Assembly: GCA_049516595.1 (NCBI GenBank)
Contig: JBEKSY010000007.1
Coordinates: 62,001 to 126,000 of the forward strand
DNA: 64,000 bases
Direction: 5' to 3'
DNA from: JBEKHT01 sp049516595
GTDB lineage: Bacteria > Chloroflexota > Anaerolineae > Anaerolineales > RBG-16-64-43
Shown here: piece after piece, positions 17,435 through 25,836 of the stretch
Position numbering within the stretch: the stretch's first letter is position 1
Layout: every line of letters begins with the position of its first letter
Notes under the pieces: model-generated
The model's database searches: none
What the model was told of the DNA's origin: nothing
The model's input: the letters and a program-made list of their open reading frames with translations, nothing else
Position numbers and translations under genes: made by a program

Positions 17435-18151
17435 ATGAAGTTCCTGGACTACATGAGCACGGCCGAAGGATTTGCCCGCCTGATGGACCAACTCGCCCTG
17501 CGCTTCCCGGATCCCGAACTGCTTGAGGATCCGGTCCTAGAGGAACATCCGGCTCTGGTAGGGTTCCTGCAGAGGGAGTGGGCGCAAAAGAGGAGGCCAG
17601 AGACGGATGGCGTCGCCCTGGGCTTTGTCCTATTGGTCGCTTACCATACCGGTCTGCTTCTCGAGCGGAGCCGCTATGGACATAAGCGCTACCTGCGGCT
17701 CGGGGTGCTGCTGCTCCTAGGGAGACATGTCTGGCCGATATTCGAAGTGTGGGTCGGCAGGGTCCGGCCGCTCCCAGGCAGGCGCAGCCTGTCTTCATCC
17801 CTCACCTGGTTCCAGGCCAACGGCGGCCTGACGAGGGCGCTGGAAGAGTTGGGGGTCTCTAATCCCCACGGAGGGGAACTCCAGGTTTCTGCCGATGACT
17901 TCCAGCGGGATAATTCGACCCTTTCAAAGTGGCTCAAGCAAGCCCTCCTGGCCCTCTACGACGAGATCCGAATCGAACTGGAGATGGCAGACCCGGCCGC
18001 CTGCTCCTCCCGCGCCATCCGGGAAGTGGGATTGGCCTACACGAAGACCCCCCTACCCAGGCCGAATGGAGATCTTCAAGAATCCATCCCGTCCGCGCGA
18101 TCTGGAGCTCGCCCTTTGGTCTCCGGTCGGTATCATCGCTTTCCTCAATGA
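17435..18151 (+). CDS. Hypothetical protein
   Basis: A 238-residue protein of unrecognised family. ATG 17435 is preceded by AGGGGG at good spacing; an upstream in-frame ATG at 17402 has none. The sequence is mostly helical, with one hydrophobic patch (LGVLLLLGRHVWPIF, near residues 90-104) but no signal peptide. The last 40 residues are Pro/Ser/Arg-rich and look unlike a folded domain, so the gene may be frameshifted near its end. It sits between the recombinase and a truncated aconitase copy, in a region that looks horizontally acquired or decaying. Confidence 0.5.
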   Translation: MKFLDYMSTAEGFARLMDQLALRFPDPELLEDPVLEEHPALVGFLQREWAQKRRPETDGVALGFVLLVAYHTGLLLERSRYGHKRYLRLGVLLLLGRHVWPIFEVWVGRVRPLPGRRSLSSSLTWFQANGGLTRALEELGVSNPHGGELQVSADDFQRDNSTLSKWLKQALLALYDEIRIELEMADPAACSSRAIREVGLAYTKTPLPRPNGDLQESIPSARSGARPLVSGRYHRFPQ

Positions 18152-18165
18152 TCTCATCGTCGCCC

Positions 18166-18571
18166 GGCCATTGATCGCCTGATCTTGAAGGCTATCATGC
18201 GCGCGTGGTCGATCTGCGATCGAGTTGGGTGCAGGTTGCCGGCCACGCGCAGGGGAAAACATGGGGAATAGAAAGCAACGATCCGATTCTTTTGGCTCCT
18301 TCTCCACCTATGACTCCGTCTCCGGCCGGGAGCACCTCTTCCGCCTGGAGGCCCTCGAGAAGGAGGGCATCGGCGGAAATCTCCAGCGCCTGCCCTACTC
18401 GATTCGCATCCTGCTCGAGTCGCTGCTCCGGAACCTCGATGGGGCTCAGGTCAGTGAGGCGGACGTCGAGCGCCTGGCGGGGTGGGACCCGAAGTTGCCT
18501 CCGATGCACGCGGCACCTTTCAAGCCGGCGCGCGTCCTCTTGCAGGGGTTCACCGGTGTCCCCGCCGTGGC
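18166..18571 (+). repeat. Diverged copy of the aconitase promoter and 5-prime coding end
   Basis: Direct, diverged (roughly 80 percent by eye) copy of 25436-25836. It includes GGCCATTGATCGCCT, the -35/-10 pair and about 100 codons, and homology stops sharply after the FTGVPAV codons. Confidence 0.85.
18171..18198 (+). promoter_or_regulatory. Promoter of truncated aconitase copy
   Basis: TTGATC (18171-18176), 16 bp, then TATCAT (18193-18198). It matches base-for-base in layout the promoter of the intact aconitase (TTGATC-N16-TATAAT), with one change in the -10. Confidence 0.55.
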
Positions 18572-18806
18572 GGAGGGATACCAGATCGTTCTTCTGCCGT
18601 GGAGGATTCTCAGAGCGATCATCGATGGCGAGTCGACCGCCCGGGATCGTGATCGCTTCTGGATGTTCAACGCCGCAGCCCCGCTTCTGACCTGGAACGC
18701 CATCAACGGACGACACCCAGCCTTTTGCGTCGGCCTCCGAAGCGGCTGCTACAACTGCGGACCAAAGGGGAGGCAATGTGCGGCCGCAATTCGCGCTCTG
18801 GGGTGA
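18261..18806 (+). pseudogene. Truncated aconitase N-terminal fragment
   Basis: The open frame starts at ATG 18261 after AGGGG. Its first part matches the N terminus of the intact aconitase at 25526 (GREHLFRLEALEK, then LPYSIRILLES, EADVERLA, PFKPARVL, FTGVPAV). After about residue 104 similarity ends, and some 78 unrelated residues follow before the stop. All iron-sulfur and active-site residues are missing, so it cannot be an aconitase. Differences between the copies are largely third-position, which suggests they diverged as functional genes before truncation. A short regulatory product is conceivable but not supported. Confidence 0.8.
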
Positions 18807-19069
18807 GCGCTCGCCGAAAGGCGGGCGCGAACCCGAGGGCCCGTGCGCCTCGGCCACCACCCGAGGCGACCGCAGTCGATTCTGGGGCTCGTGGCGATGC
18901 CGAAGTAGACTCCCACGAGATCCGTCCTCTCGCCACCTGCGGCATGTAGCCGCGCACCATCTGCGAGGGTCTCGCCAGATCTTGCCGGTCACGGGCGCGC
19001 TCGGAGAGGGACCGGCATCCTTAGTCTATTCGCGGGGTGGAGGCTGGGGGGGACTCCCGGCGCTGCCCT

Positions 19070-20659
19070 TTAGTGCATGATCAACGGAAGAAAGAAAGGG
19101 AAGAACGCGGTGTAGTTCTGGTCGGGCGTATCGGCGGTGAGGCTGGTGTAGCTTCGGCTGGCCGGATCGAAGGACCAGGGCTGCTTCAGGGGAGTGACCG
19201 TGCCGGACCAGCCGTTCGGGACGGCCGCGCTGTAGGCGCCGCTCCCGTTGGTGACGGGGTTACCGAGGAGGCCGTCCATGACCACGCCGCTGACCGGCGC
19301 GCCCCAAGCCGTTTTCACATACCCGGAGAGGCTGCGGGACACGCTGGCGGTAGCGTAGTAGACATACTGCTCAATGTTGCATTGTCCGTAGCCAATCTTG
19401 AAATAGCCATCGCCGTTCCAGGAGGACCCCCAGGAGTTGCGCGCAATCCAATAGCCGCCGGCGTCATCGTACCCTACGAGGTCCACGACATGATCGGTGC
19501 CCTGGGGGGCCGAGCATCGCATGACCCCATTGGGGTCCCAGGAAGCATCGGCAACATCAAAGGCGACTGACAGCGGGCCGTAGGTCAAGAGGGCCTGCTG
19601 GATGGTCGTCCGATCCGTGCCGACGTATCCGAACTGCAGGATCTTGACCAGGCGGCTGGCGTAATCGGAGCAGCGGTTGGCGCAGGTGCGATTGCTGCAG
19701 TTCCCGCCGGTGCGGTAGGTACAGGTGGCCGGGCAGCTGGTCGTGCAGTTGCAGCCGCTTCCATCGGCATAGGGCATACAGGCTTCGTCGGGGATGCCTT
19801 TCGTTTGGATGAAGCTCAAAGCCAAGGCATGCGAGCCACCGCAGCAGGTTCCCGCGGTCGTGCAGTCGGACACCAGGTACTCTTCGGCCAGGTTAGGGGT
19901 CAGCCCGGGGTTTCCCGCGGCGATCTTGAGTACCGCCTCCGTTTGCCCGACCGCCCCGAAGGCCCAGCAAGATCCACACGAGCCCTGATCCTTGATCGGG
20001 GTCAGCCAGTTGCCGGTAGCCCCCAGGTAGGTGGTATTCCGCCAGTCAAAGGAGGCCGGCGGGGCCCCCGTCAAGGCGGGATTATGCTGGATGGCCGGAC
20101 CCCCGACGAAAGGGACTGAGCCGCCCAGATTGTTACCTTGAGCGACATTGGCTGCGTCGCCGCAATGGCTGCCCTTCACCTTCTGTGGAATCCCGTCCAG
20201 GTCCGTTGCCGCGCCGAGGCTCTTGCCGTTTTTGTCCAGGCACACGGCGTATTCCCGACTGAACGGATTCTTGCCGTCGGTTTCGACACGGAGGCCGTGG
20301 CCCTGCTGGGCGCAGTAGGAGTGCTCCGGCGCGCATTTCCCGGCCAAGAAGTCCCAGGCATCGCATCGGCCCCCGTCGGGCATCACGCAGACCCCGCGCT
20401 TGCCGCCCGCGCCGTCGTCCACATCCTCGAAGTCATATCCCAGATCCCTGCAATACACAGCCGCAGGGTTCGCGAGGAATGTCTGCGGGTCTTCGAGGCG
20501 GGGCGAGGTTGCCGCCGTTGCCCCACTGGCCCGAGAGGCTGGCAGGCTCAAGGCTTGGAGAATGCTGCTCCGCACGGCTTTCGTGCTGACCCCGATCGCC
20601 AGGACGGCCAGGGCAAGAAGTATGAGCAGGTATCTGATGAGGATTTTGACCGGAGGCAT
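19070..20659 (-). CDS. Secreted papain-family (C1) cysteine protease with DUF333-like and CNA-B-like regions
   Basis: A 529-residue exported protein. A signal or anchor helix is at about residues 6-24. Two Cys-rich DUF333-like segments (about 62-110 and 113-155; AAVYC...GGRCDAW and SYCAQQG...AVCL) come before the mature peptidase, where a propeptide would be expected. The peptidase begins at SFDWRN (203) and has the catalytic C231 (GSCGSCWAF), H390 (GTDHVVDLVGY) and N408 (ARNSWGSSW). Many extra cysteines suggest disulfides. Residues 444 to the end look like a carboxypeptidase-regulatory/CNA-B beta domain (LSGYVKTAWGAPVSGV) ending in FFLPLIMH. No strong SD is visible at ATG 20659. Confidence 0.88.
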   Translation of the reverse strand: MPPVKILIRYLLILLALAVLAIGVSTKAVRSSILQALSLPASRASGATAATSPRLEDPQTFLANPAAVYCRDLGYDFEDVDDGAGGKRGVCVMPDGGRCDAWDFLAGKCAPEHSYCAQQGHGLRVETDGKNPFSREYAVCLDKNGKSLGAATDLDGIPQKVKGSHCGDAANVAQGNNLGGSVPFVGGPAIQHNPALTGAPPASFDWRNTTYLGATGNWLTPIKDQGSCGSCWAFGAVGQTEAVLKIAAGNPGLTPNLAEEYLVSDCTTAGTCCGGSHALALSFIQTKGIPDEACMPYADGSGCNCTTSCPATCTYRTGGNCSNRTCANRCSDYASRLVKILQFGYVGTDRTTIQQALLTYGPLSVAFDVADASWDPNGVMRCSAPQGTDHVVDLVGYDDAGGYWIARNSWGSSWNGDGYFKIGYGQCNIEQYVYYATASVSRSLSGYVKTAWGAPVSGVVMDGLLGNPVTNGSGAYSAAVPNGWSGTVTPLKQPWSFDPASRSYTSLTADTPDQNYTAFFPFFLPLIMH

Positions 20660-22170
20660 TGCGGCCCGGATTCTCGACCGAGATCAGATGCGGTGCCGAC
20701 AAGTTGTCGGCCCCAGGGATGCTACTTTACTTCTCGGGATTGCGCTTGGCCACCCGCACAGGCGGCCCAAGCGACCCACGGCCTCTCACCCACAAGTGAA
20801 ATCTGAGCCCTGCGCTTAGGACTGAGAATGCTCTTGCTCTCTTAGATCATTCCACCCCTCGCCGCTCCCCTGGACCCGGCTTCCAAGTTGGACTGGACGG
20901 GTGCCAACCGCCTCCAGGTGTGCCCGACAGTGCGCACCGCTCGAAAAGCGTCCGCACCCTCAGCACGAACCGGGCGCCGGCACGTGTCCGGCAGACGTAT
21001 TTCCCTTGCGCGTTCCCACGACGTAGGCCCCGCAGAGCGTTCCTCTTCGCCGCCCTGGGCTCTCCTTCCTTCGCATCGGCGGGGCAGAGAGTCTCTTCAT
21101 GCGCGAGAGAACCACGGAACCCAACCTGCAGGCTGGCACCTGATGACCGATGCTCACAGCGTACGGCAATGAGGGGCGAGATTCATCACCATTGCCCCTG
21201 CGCAAGGCGTATGCAGCAAAACGACGGGGGAGAGGAAGCCGGTTGCCCCTCCCGTCATCCTGCAACTTCTGGAGGCGACCCGTCATCTCCCTCGTGCGGA
21301 TCCACGCCGGCCAGGACGCCCGCAGCCAGAGCGTGATCAGAGGAATTCGGCCGAGTTTCCCGAGCACGAGGAAGCTCAAGGGCCAGCGGCGAGAAGCGGC
21401 GGATGGGGATCTCCCAGGGGCGTAACTCGGCCGGGATAAGGGTGTAAGGCGAGAAACCCGAGTCCAGGCGAGGCAATGCTTCTTCAGGGCAGGGGTTTCG
21501 CGAGGTCTTCTTGAGGTCCGTCGCCGTGCGCGCAGGCAACGCCCACGGCGACGGACCCGGCCTGGTTCTCCTGGAACCGAGTCATAATCAACAAGAAGGA
21601 AAGTTCAAACCCGGGCTGCGCGAGGAAGACCGCTCGCCCTCCACATCCGGGCCATCCAGAGGGAATCGAGCGGGAGGGCAGGCTGGCCGACTGGGCCAGG
21701 CGAAACCACCCGTCTCCGGCTGATGAGTGTTCGTCCACGGGTGCCAGCCTTGGGGCCCTTTTCTGCGACATCGAGGCTGCCCACTGACCTCTGATCGAAA
21801 CGTGCCTGGTGAATCATGCCCGCGAATTGGCGATCAAGAGCGTACCCCTTTGGTGCGCTGGCGCCAAGATCGATTCGTGGACCCGTCCGATCTGCTTCCT
21901 CGCGTTCTGGTGCCAACGATTGACTCCTCCAGCCTCTCGTCCTTCTATTCGGGATCTGCTCCTGTACCCCGTCGGTGTACTTCCTTTGTATGAGGTTCTA
22001 AACCGCTCACGGGCCCGAGCTTCCGGTTGCTTCTGCTCCCTCACATAGGCTGCGACCGAGTCTGTCCTGGGACCCAGATGTGTCTTCAAGCAGGTCCACA
22101 ATTCTGTTTCGGTCAGTCCAACGACGCGTACAGAATCATTCACTTAGTTGGGTGGCGTCGCCCGGCCGAA

Positions 22171-22205
22171 GTTTGGCACGAAAAATGGAGGGGGACGTGC
22201 CAAAC
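22171..22205. repeat. Perfect 10-bp inverted repeat
   Basis: GTTTGGCACG (22171-22180) and CGTGCCAAAC (22196-22205) are separated by a 15-nt purine-rich spacer. No U tract follows. It could be an operator, a recombination site or an RNA hairpin. Confidence 0.6.
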
Positions 22206-22273
22206 AAGAGTGGACGCGGCGACTGGTCGAATTTCGGTTTCCGCGGCACGGGATTGAAGGGCGCGAGGAGGAG

Positions 22274-22290
22274 AGGAGGGTCTCCCTCCT
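22274..22290. repeat. Hairpin AGGAGGG-TCT-CCCTCCT
   Basis: A perfect 7-bp stem with a 3-nt loop. On the + strand the left arm is an SD-like sequence that the hairpin would hide, although no start codon with a real gene follows directly. Confidence 0.45.
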
Positions 22291-22318
22291 GTTGAGTGAC
22301 CAGGGCAGGTGACAATCA

Positions 22319-22340
22319 TCCGAGGACTGTGTTCCTCGGA
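22319..22340. repeat. Perfect 8-bp hairpin
   Basis: TCCGAGGA and TCCTCGGA flank a 6-nt loop (CTGTGT). It is the third hairpin within 170 bp upstream of the ATPase gene. Confidence 0.45.
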
Positions 22341-22464
22341 ATGACAACCTGGCCACTGGTGCTGCTGGGATGAGCTATGTGTGGAGGCAACTACAACTTC
22401 GGGGAGCTCTTGGGTCGCGCGTCAAGACCGTCGTGAGGCTAGGGTCGGCATTTGCAATTCGCGC

Positions 22465-22485
22465 CGTGAATGATTATCATTCACG
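22465..22485 (+). promoter_or_regulatory. Perfect 21-bp palindrome abutting the ATPase start (Fur-box-like operator)
   Basis: The arms CGTGAATGAT and ATCATTCACG flank one central T. It ends 2 nt before ATG 22488. The core matches 14 of 19 positions of the classical Fur box by my alignment, but AT-rich palindromes match easily. It could be an operator for autoregulation or an mRNA hairpin hiding the start. Confidence 0.65.
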
Positions 22486-22487
22486 CT

Positions 22488-23711
22488 ATGAATAGGACCG
22501 TCCTCCCCCGTCATGTCACTCCAAGCCTGTCCGAACGGCTCCAGGTCATGCCGGCCGTGGTGCTGACGGGAGCGCGCCAGACCGGCAAGAGCACCTTGGC
22601 TCAACAGCTTGCGCCGGGTCGGCGGCGCTACCTCTCGCTGGACGAACTGGACGTCCAGGATAGCGCGCGCCATGACCCGCAGGCGCTCGTGGGCGGCCCC
22701 GACCCGGTGACGCTTGACGAGGTGCAGCGCGAGCCCGACCTGTTGCGGGCGGTCAAGCGGGCCATCGACCGAGAGCCAACGCCTGGCCGTTTCCTGCTCA
22801 CCGGCTCAGCCAACCTGCTTCTGATGCGCCAAGTTTCGGAATCCCTTGCCGGGCGGGCGAGCTATCTCGCATTATGGCCCATGACGCGGCGAGAGCAATT
22901 GGGCCTCGGGGGGTGCGGCCTGTGGGAGGAACTGCTCGAGGCACACGACAAGGATTGGCTCGACCTTCTTGCCGCCCAGCCCGGCGAGCCCGAAGACTGG
23001 CGAGCCCTGGCACGGCGAGGGGGTTTCCCTACCCCGGCAGTTCACCTGAAGACCGCCGCGGAGCGGTCGATCTGGTTCGACGGCTACGTTCGCACTTACC
23101 TGGAACGCGACCTGCAAGAGCTTTCGTCGATCTCCGCCCTGCCGGACTTCCGCCGCTTGATGCAGGCCGCGTGCCTCCGGCTTGGGCAACTGGTGAACCA
23201 GAGCGAGCTAGGGCGCGACGTCGCCCTGCCGCAGCCGACGGTCCACCGCTACCTCAACCTCTTGGAGACCTCGTACATGCTGGTGCGCCTCCCGGCCTAC
23301 GCCGTCAACCGCACCAAGCGCCTCATCAAGGCCCCGAAACTCTATTGGGGGGACACGGGTGTGGCATTGCACCTAGGGCCCGGGGGGGACCCCGAGGGCG
23401 CGCACCTGGAGAACCTGGTCCTGCATGACCTTCTGGTCTGGCGCGACGCGCGGCTCGAACGCGCAGAGCTTTGCTACTGGCGTACCACGATCGGCGAGGA
23501 AGTTGATTTTGTCATCGAGACGGGCGGGCAGCTCCTGCCCATCGAGGTCAAGGCAACGGGCCGCCTACGACTGGCGGATGCCGCCCACCTGAGGGCGTTC
23601 CGGGCCGAGTATGGCAAGAAGGCACGGACCGGGCTGTTGCTGCACACTGGCGACGCCGTCGAGTGGCTTGCTCCCGATGTGCTGGCCGCGCCGTGGTGGA
23701 ATGTGGTGTGA
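22488..23711 (+). CDS. AAA+ ATPase with DUF4143 and PD-(D/E)XK-like C terminus
   Basis: About 407 residues. Walker A is GARQTGKST near residue 30, Walker B is VTLDEVQ, and sensor 1 is FLLTGSAN. The middle has the DUF4143 region (WFDGYVRTYLERDLQELSSI) and a winged-helix-like part (LGRDVALPQPTVHRYLNLLE). The C terminus has CYWRTTIGEEVDFVIE...LPIEVKA, a nuclease-like E/D-ExK layout. These ATPases are common in accessory DNA and their role is not firmly known. An in-frame ATG at 22470 lies inside the palindrome; ATG 22488 follows it and gives the normal N terminus. A second, broken member lies 0.6 kb downstream. Confidence 0.88.
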   Translation: MNRTVLPRHVTPSLSERLQVMPAVVLTGARQTGKSTLAQQLAPGRRRYLSLDELDVQDSARHDPQALVGGPDPVTLDEVQREPDLLRAVKRAIDREPTPGRFLLTGSANLLLMRQVSESLAGRASYLALWPMTRREQLGLGGCGLWEELLEAHDKDWLDLLAAQPGEPEDWRALARRGGFPTPAVHLKTAAERSIWFDGYVRTYLERDLQELSSISALPDFRRLMQAACLRLGQLVNQSELGRDVALPQPTVHRYLNLLETSYMLVRLPAYAVNRTKRLIKAPKLYWGDTGVALHLGPGGDPEGAHLENLVLHDLLVWRDARLERAELCYWRTTIGEEVDFVIETGGQLLPIEVKATGRLRLADAAHLRAFRAEYGKKARTGLLLHTGDAVEWLAPDVLAAPWWNVV

Positions 23712-24280
23712 GAGGGATCAGAGAGGATCGCGGGAGTTACGTGTAGAGGGCAAGCAAGGAGCGATTCTTCATGGATGGGGAACTACCGACCCCCGGGCTA
23801 TCAGCCCGGCGATCTGTAGCCCAAGCTGAGAGTGGCAGATCAGCTTGAGCTGCCTAGGTTTTCCTTCGGTCAGAACAGGCCCTCGGGGGCCATAGCTCGC
23901 CGGCTTATGAGCGCTCGTCTGCTGGAGACAGACTCAGACAGTAGTTCCGCCTGCTCGAGGGTCCCCTCTCTTCTATGGCGCCATTGAACCTGGAAAGGTT
24001 CGCGGCCAAGAGCAAGAGCGAGGTTACCTGCGCTGCCGAGGTCCATCGCCGGTCGCAGGGAGCTTCGCAAATCCGACGGCACCAGTACCGATGTTCACCG
24101 GCCCCCTGGCGAGCCAGATACCCAAGGATACCCGTATGGTTGCTACGGTGATCGATCCTCAAGCAGCCATGACAATCGTCCCATGGATGGGGGGCGTTGG
24201 CCAGGGCAGCCTTTGGATTTGGTCATCGACAAACCCTGACCAGGGAAGAAGGCCTGACGCCGCTCGTTTCTTGAGCAAAA
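23712..24280. other. Non-coding stretch between two ATPase loci
   Basis: No supported gene. Contains a 7-bp hairpin CCGGGCT-ATC-AGCCCGG (23793-23809) about 80 bp after the ATPase stop, without a U tract. Confidence 0.45.
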
Positions 24281-24298
24281 TACTCAGCGTACTGAGTA
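24281..24298 (+). promoter_or_regulatory. Perfect palindrome abutting the second ATPase start
   Basis: TACTCAG and CTGAGTA flank the self-complementary CGTA-type centre, giving an 18-bp near-symmetric site that ends 5 nt before ATG 24304. Its position relative to the start is like that of 22465-22485 in front of the intact ATPase, although the sequence differs. Confidence 0.6.
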
Positions 24299-24303
24299 AT
24301 CCG

Positions 24304-25362
24304 ATGATGCCCTTCATCCGCCCGCAAGCCGCCATCCTCGCTCGCCGCCTCAAGGAACCCCGGCGATTCATTCAGGCTATCGCGGGCCCCCGCCAAGTTG
24401 GTAAGGCGAGCCTCGTGCAACAGGTCACGGGGGCCTCCGGCCTGCCCATACGTTTCGCCAGCGCCGATGAGCCCACCCTGCGGGAGACGTTGTGGAATGC
24501 GTAGCAATGGAAGAAGGCCCGTCTGGAGGCGCGTGATGTTGGCTGAAACGGGCCGGTGCATAGGCTCGACGAGATCCACAAACTCCCCGGCTAGTCCGGG
24601 GCGGTGAAGCGGCTATGGGACGAGGACTCGCGTGACCAGTGCCTGCTCAAGGTAATGGTCCTCGGGTCGGCGCCGCTGCGGATGCACCAGGGATTGACCG
24701 AAAGCCTTGCCGGACGCTTCGAGGTTCTCCGCCCGCCACACCGCTCGTTCAATGAGATGCGAGAGGCCTTTGGGTGGTCGCTTGACCAGTACCTCTTCCA
24801 CGGCGGCTATCCGGGTGCTTCGCCGCTCATCGGCCAGTCCGCCCGCTGGGCTCGATACCTACTCGATTCGCTCGTTGAAACGGGGATCACCTGCAATGTC
24901 CTTCTGCTCTCACGGGTCGACAAGCCCGTCCTGCTTCGACGCCTTTTCCCGTTGGGAGGCAACTATTCCGAGCAGACCTTGTCGTTCACCAAGATGGTTG
25001 GGCAACTCCAGGATGCAGGCAACACGGTCACTCTCTCCCACTATCCGGAGTTGCTTTCCGCGGCCGGGATGGTTGTGGGGCGCCAGAAATACGTCGGAGA
25101 GAGCGTTCGCCAACATGGTTCGAGCCCCAAGCCCCAGGTCCTGAACACGGCGTTCAGGACCGCCCAGACGGGACTTACTCTGAAGGAAGCCCGAGCCACC
25201 CTGTCTGCCATCGAGGTGAGGAGCGGACTTTCCCGTAACGCACAACCCGGGCTGGCGGACTTCACGGCGAAGTTCAAGCCGGACTGGAGCCTGCTTGTAG
25301 GGGGGACGGCATTCCGGTCGAAGGGTTTCATGCAACCGGGCGACCGGTGGGTGAAGGCATGA
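24304..25362 (+). pseudogene. Broken AAA+/DUF4143 ATPase (three in-frame stops, internal deletion)
   Basis: One reading frame carries recognisable family sequence throughout: Walker A region GPRQVGKAS (third P-loop position already changed), Walker B RLDEIHKLPG, then VLGSAPLRMHQGLTESLAGRF, WSLDQYLFHGGYPGA and LLSAAGMVVGRQKY...SSPKPQVLNTAF. It is interrupted by TAG 24502, TGA 24544 and TAG 24592 with no frameshift. Near 25198 the text jumps from LKEARA to AIEVRSG, so the usual FYWRER-VDFVV segment of about 50-60 residues appears deleted. It ends with the family-like KPDWSLLVGG. Two stops are explained by single changes from CAG and TGG. It belongs to a different subgroup from the intact neighbour. 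Confidence 0.85.
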
Positions 25363-25435
25363 GCACCTTCGGCAAGTCCGTCGTCCAAGGAGCCGTGCCC
25401 ATTCATCGCATTCGGCGATGCGCTCATCGCCCAGA

Positions 25436-25836
25436 GGCCATTGATCGCCTCGACCGGGAGGCTATAATGCCGACAATGGCCCGCCGGAACGGTCTCGAGG
25501 CGGCGAGGGAAGGAGCCGAACGAAAATGAAAACGACGGAACCAGCCTCCGGACTGGCCTTAGCCTTCTCCACCTTCGACTCCGGCTCCGGCCGGGAGCAT
25601 CTCTTCCGCCTCGAGGCTCTCGAGAAGGCAGGCATCGGGGGGAGTCTCAATCGACTGCCCTTCTCGATTCGCATCCTACTCGAGTCGGTTGTGCGCAACG
25701 TGGATGGGGTTCAGGTTACCGAGGCTGATGTCGAGCGCCTGGCCAGATGGGATCCAAAAACCCCCGCCCCACACGAAGTGCCTTTCAAGCCGGCTCGGGT
25801 GCTCATGCAGGACTTCACCGGTGTCCCCGCGGTGGT
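25436..25836 (+). repeat. Intact-gene copy of the duplicated aconitase 5-prime region
   Basis: Partner of the diverged direct repeat at 18166-18571; the two copies are about 7.3 kb apart. A CATCGC-ATTCG-GCGATG inverted repeat (25404-25420) lies just upstream of this copy. Confidence 0.85.
25441..25468 (+). promoter_or_regulatory. Promoter of acnA
   Basis: TTGATC (25441-25446), 16-bp spacer and perfect TATAAT (25463-25468) give a 5-prime leader of about 50 nt before ATG 25526. Confidence 0.75.

Larger units (their letters stand above)
20660..22464. other. Large gene-poor stretch
   Basis: About 1.8 kb in which I can support no gene; many short overlapping frames occur on both strands without motifs. 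The right-hand 300 bp hold three perfect hairpins (listed separately) and then the palindrome in front of the ATPase gene. It is probably decayed DNA or a non-coding element. Confidence 0.5.

Noticed and set aside
20900..22140. Several 70-140 codon frames on both strands
   Set aside because: They overlap each other, lack SDs and motifs, and have the composition of chance frames in high-GC DNA.
24544..24546. In-frame TGA as a possible selenocysteine codon, given selB in the window
   Set aside because: Two TAG stops flank it in the same gene and the position is not a Cys or catalytic site in the family; nonsense mutation is simpler.
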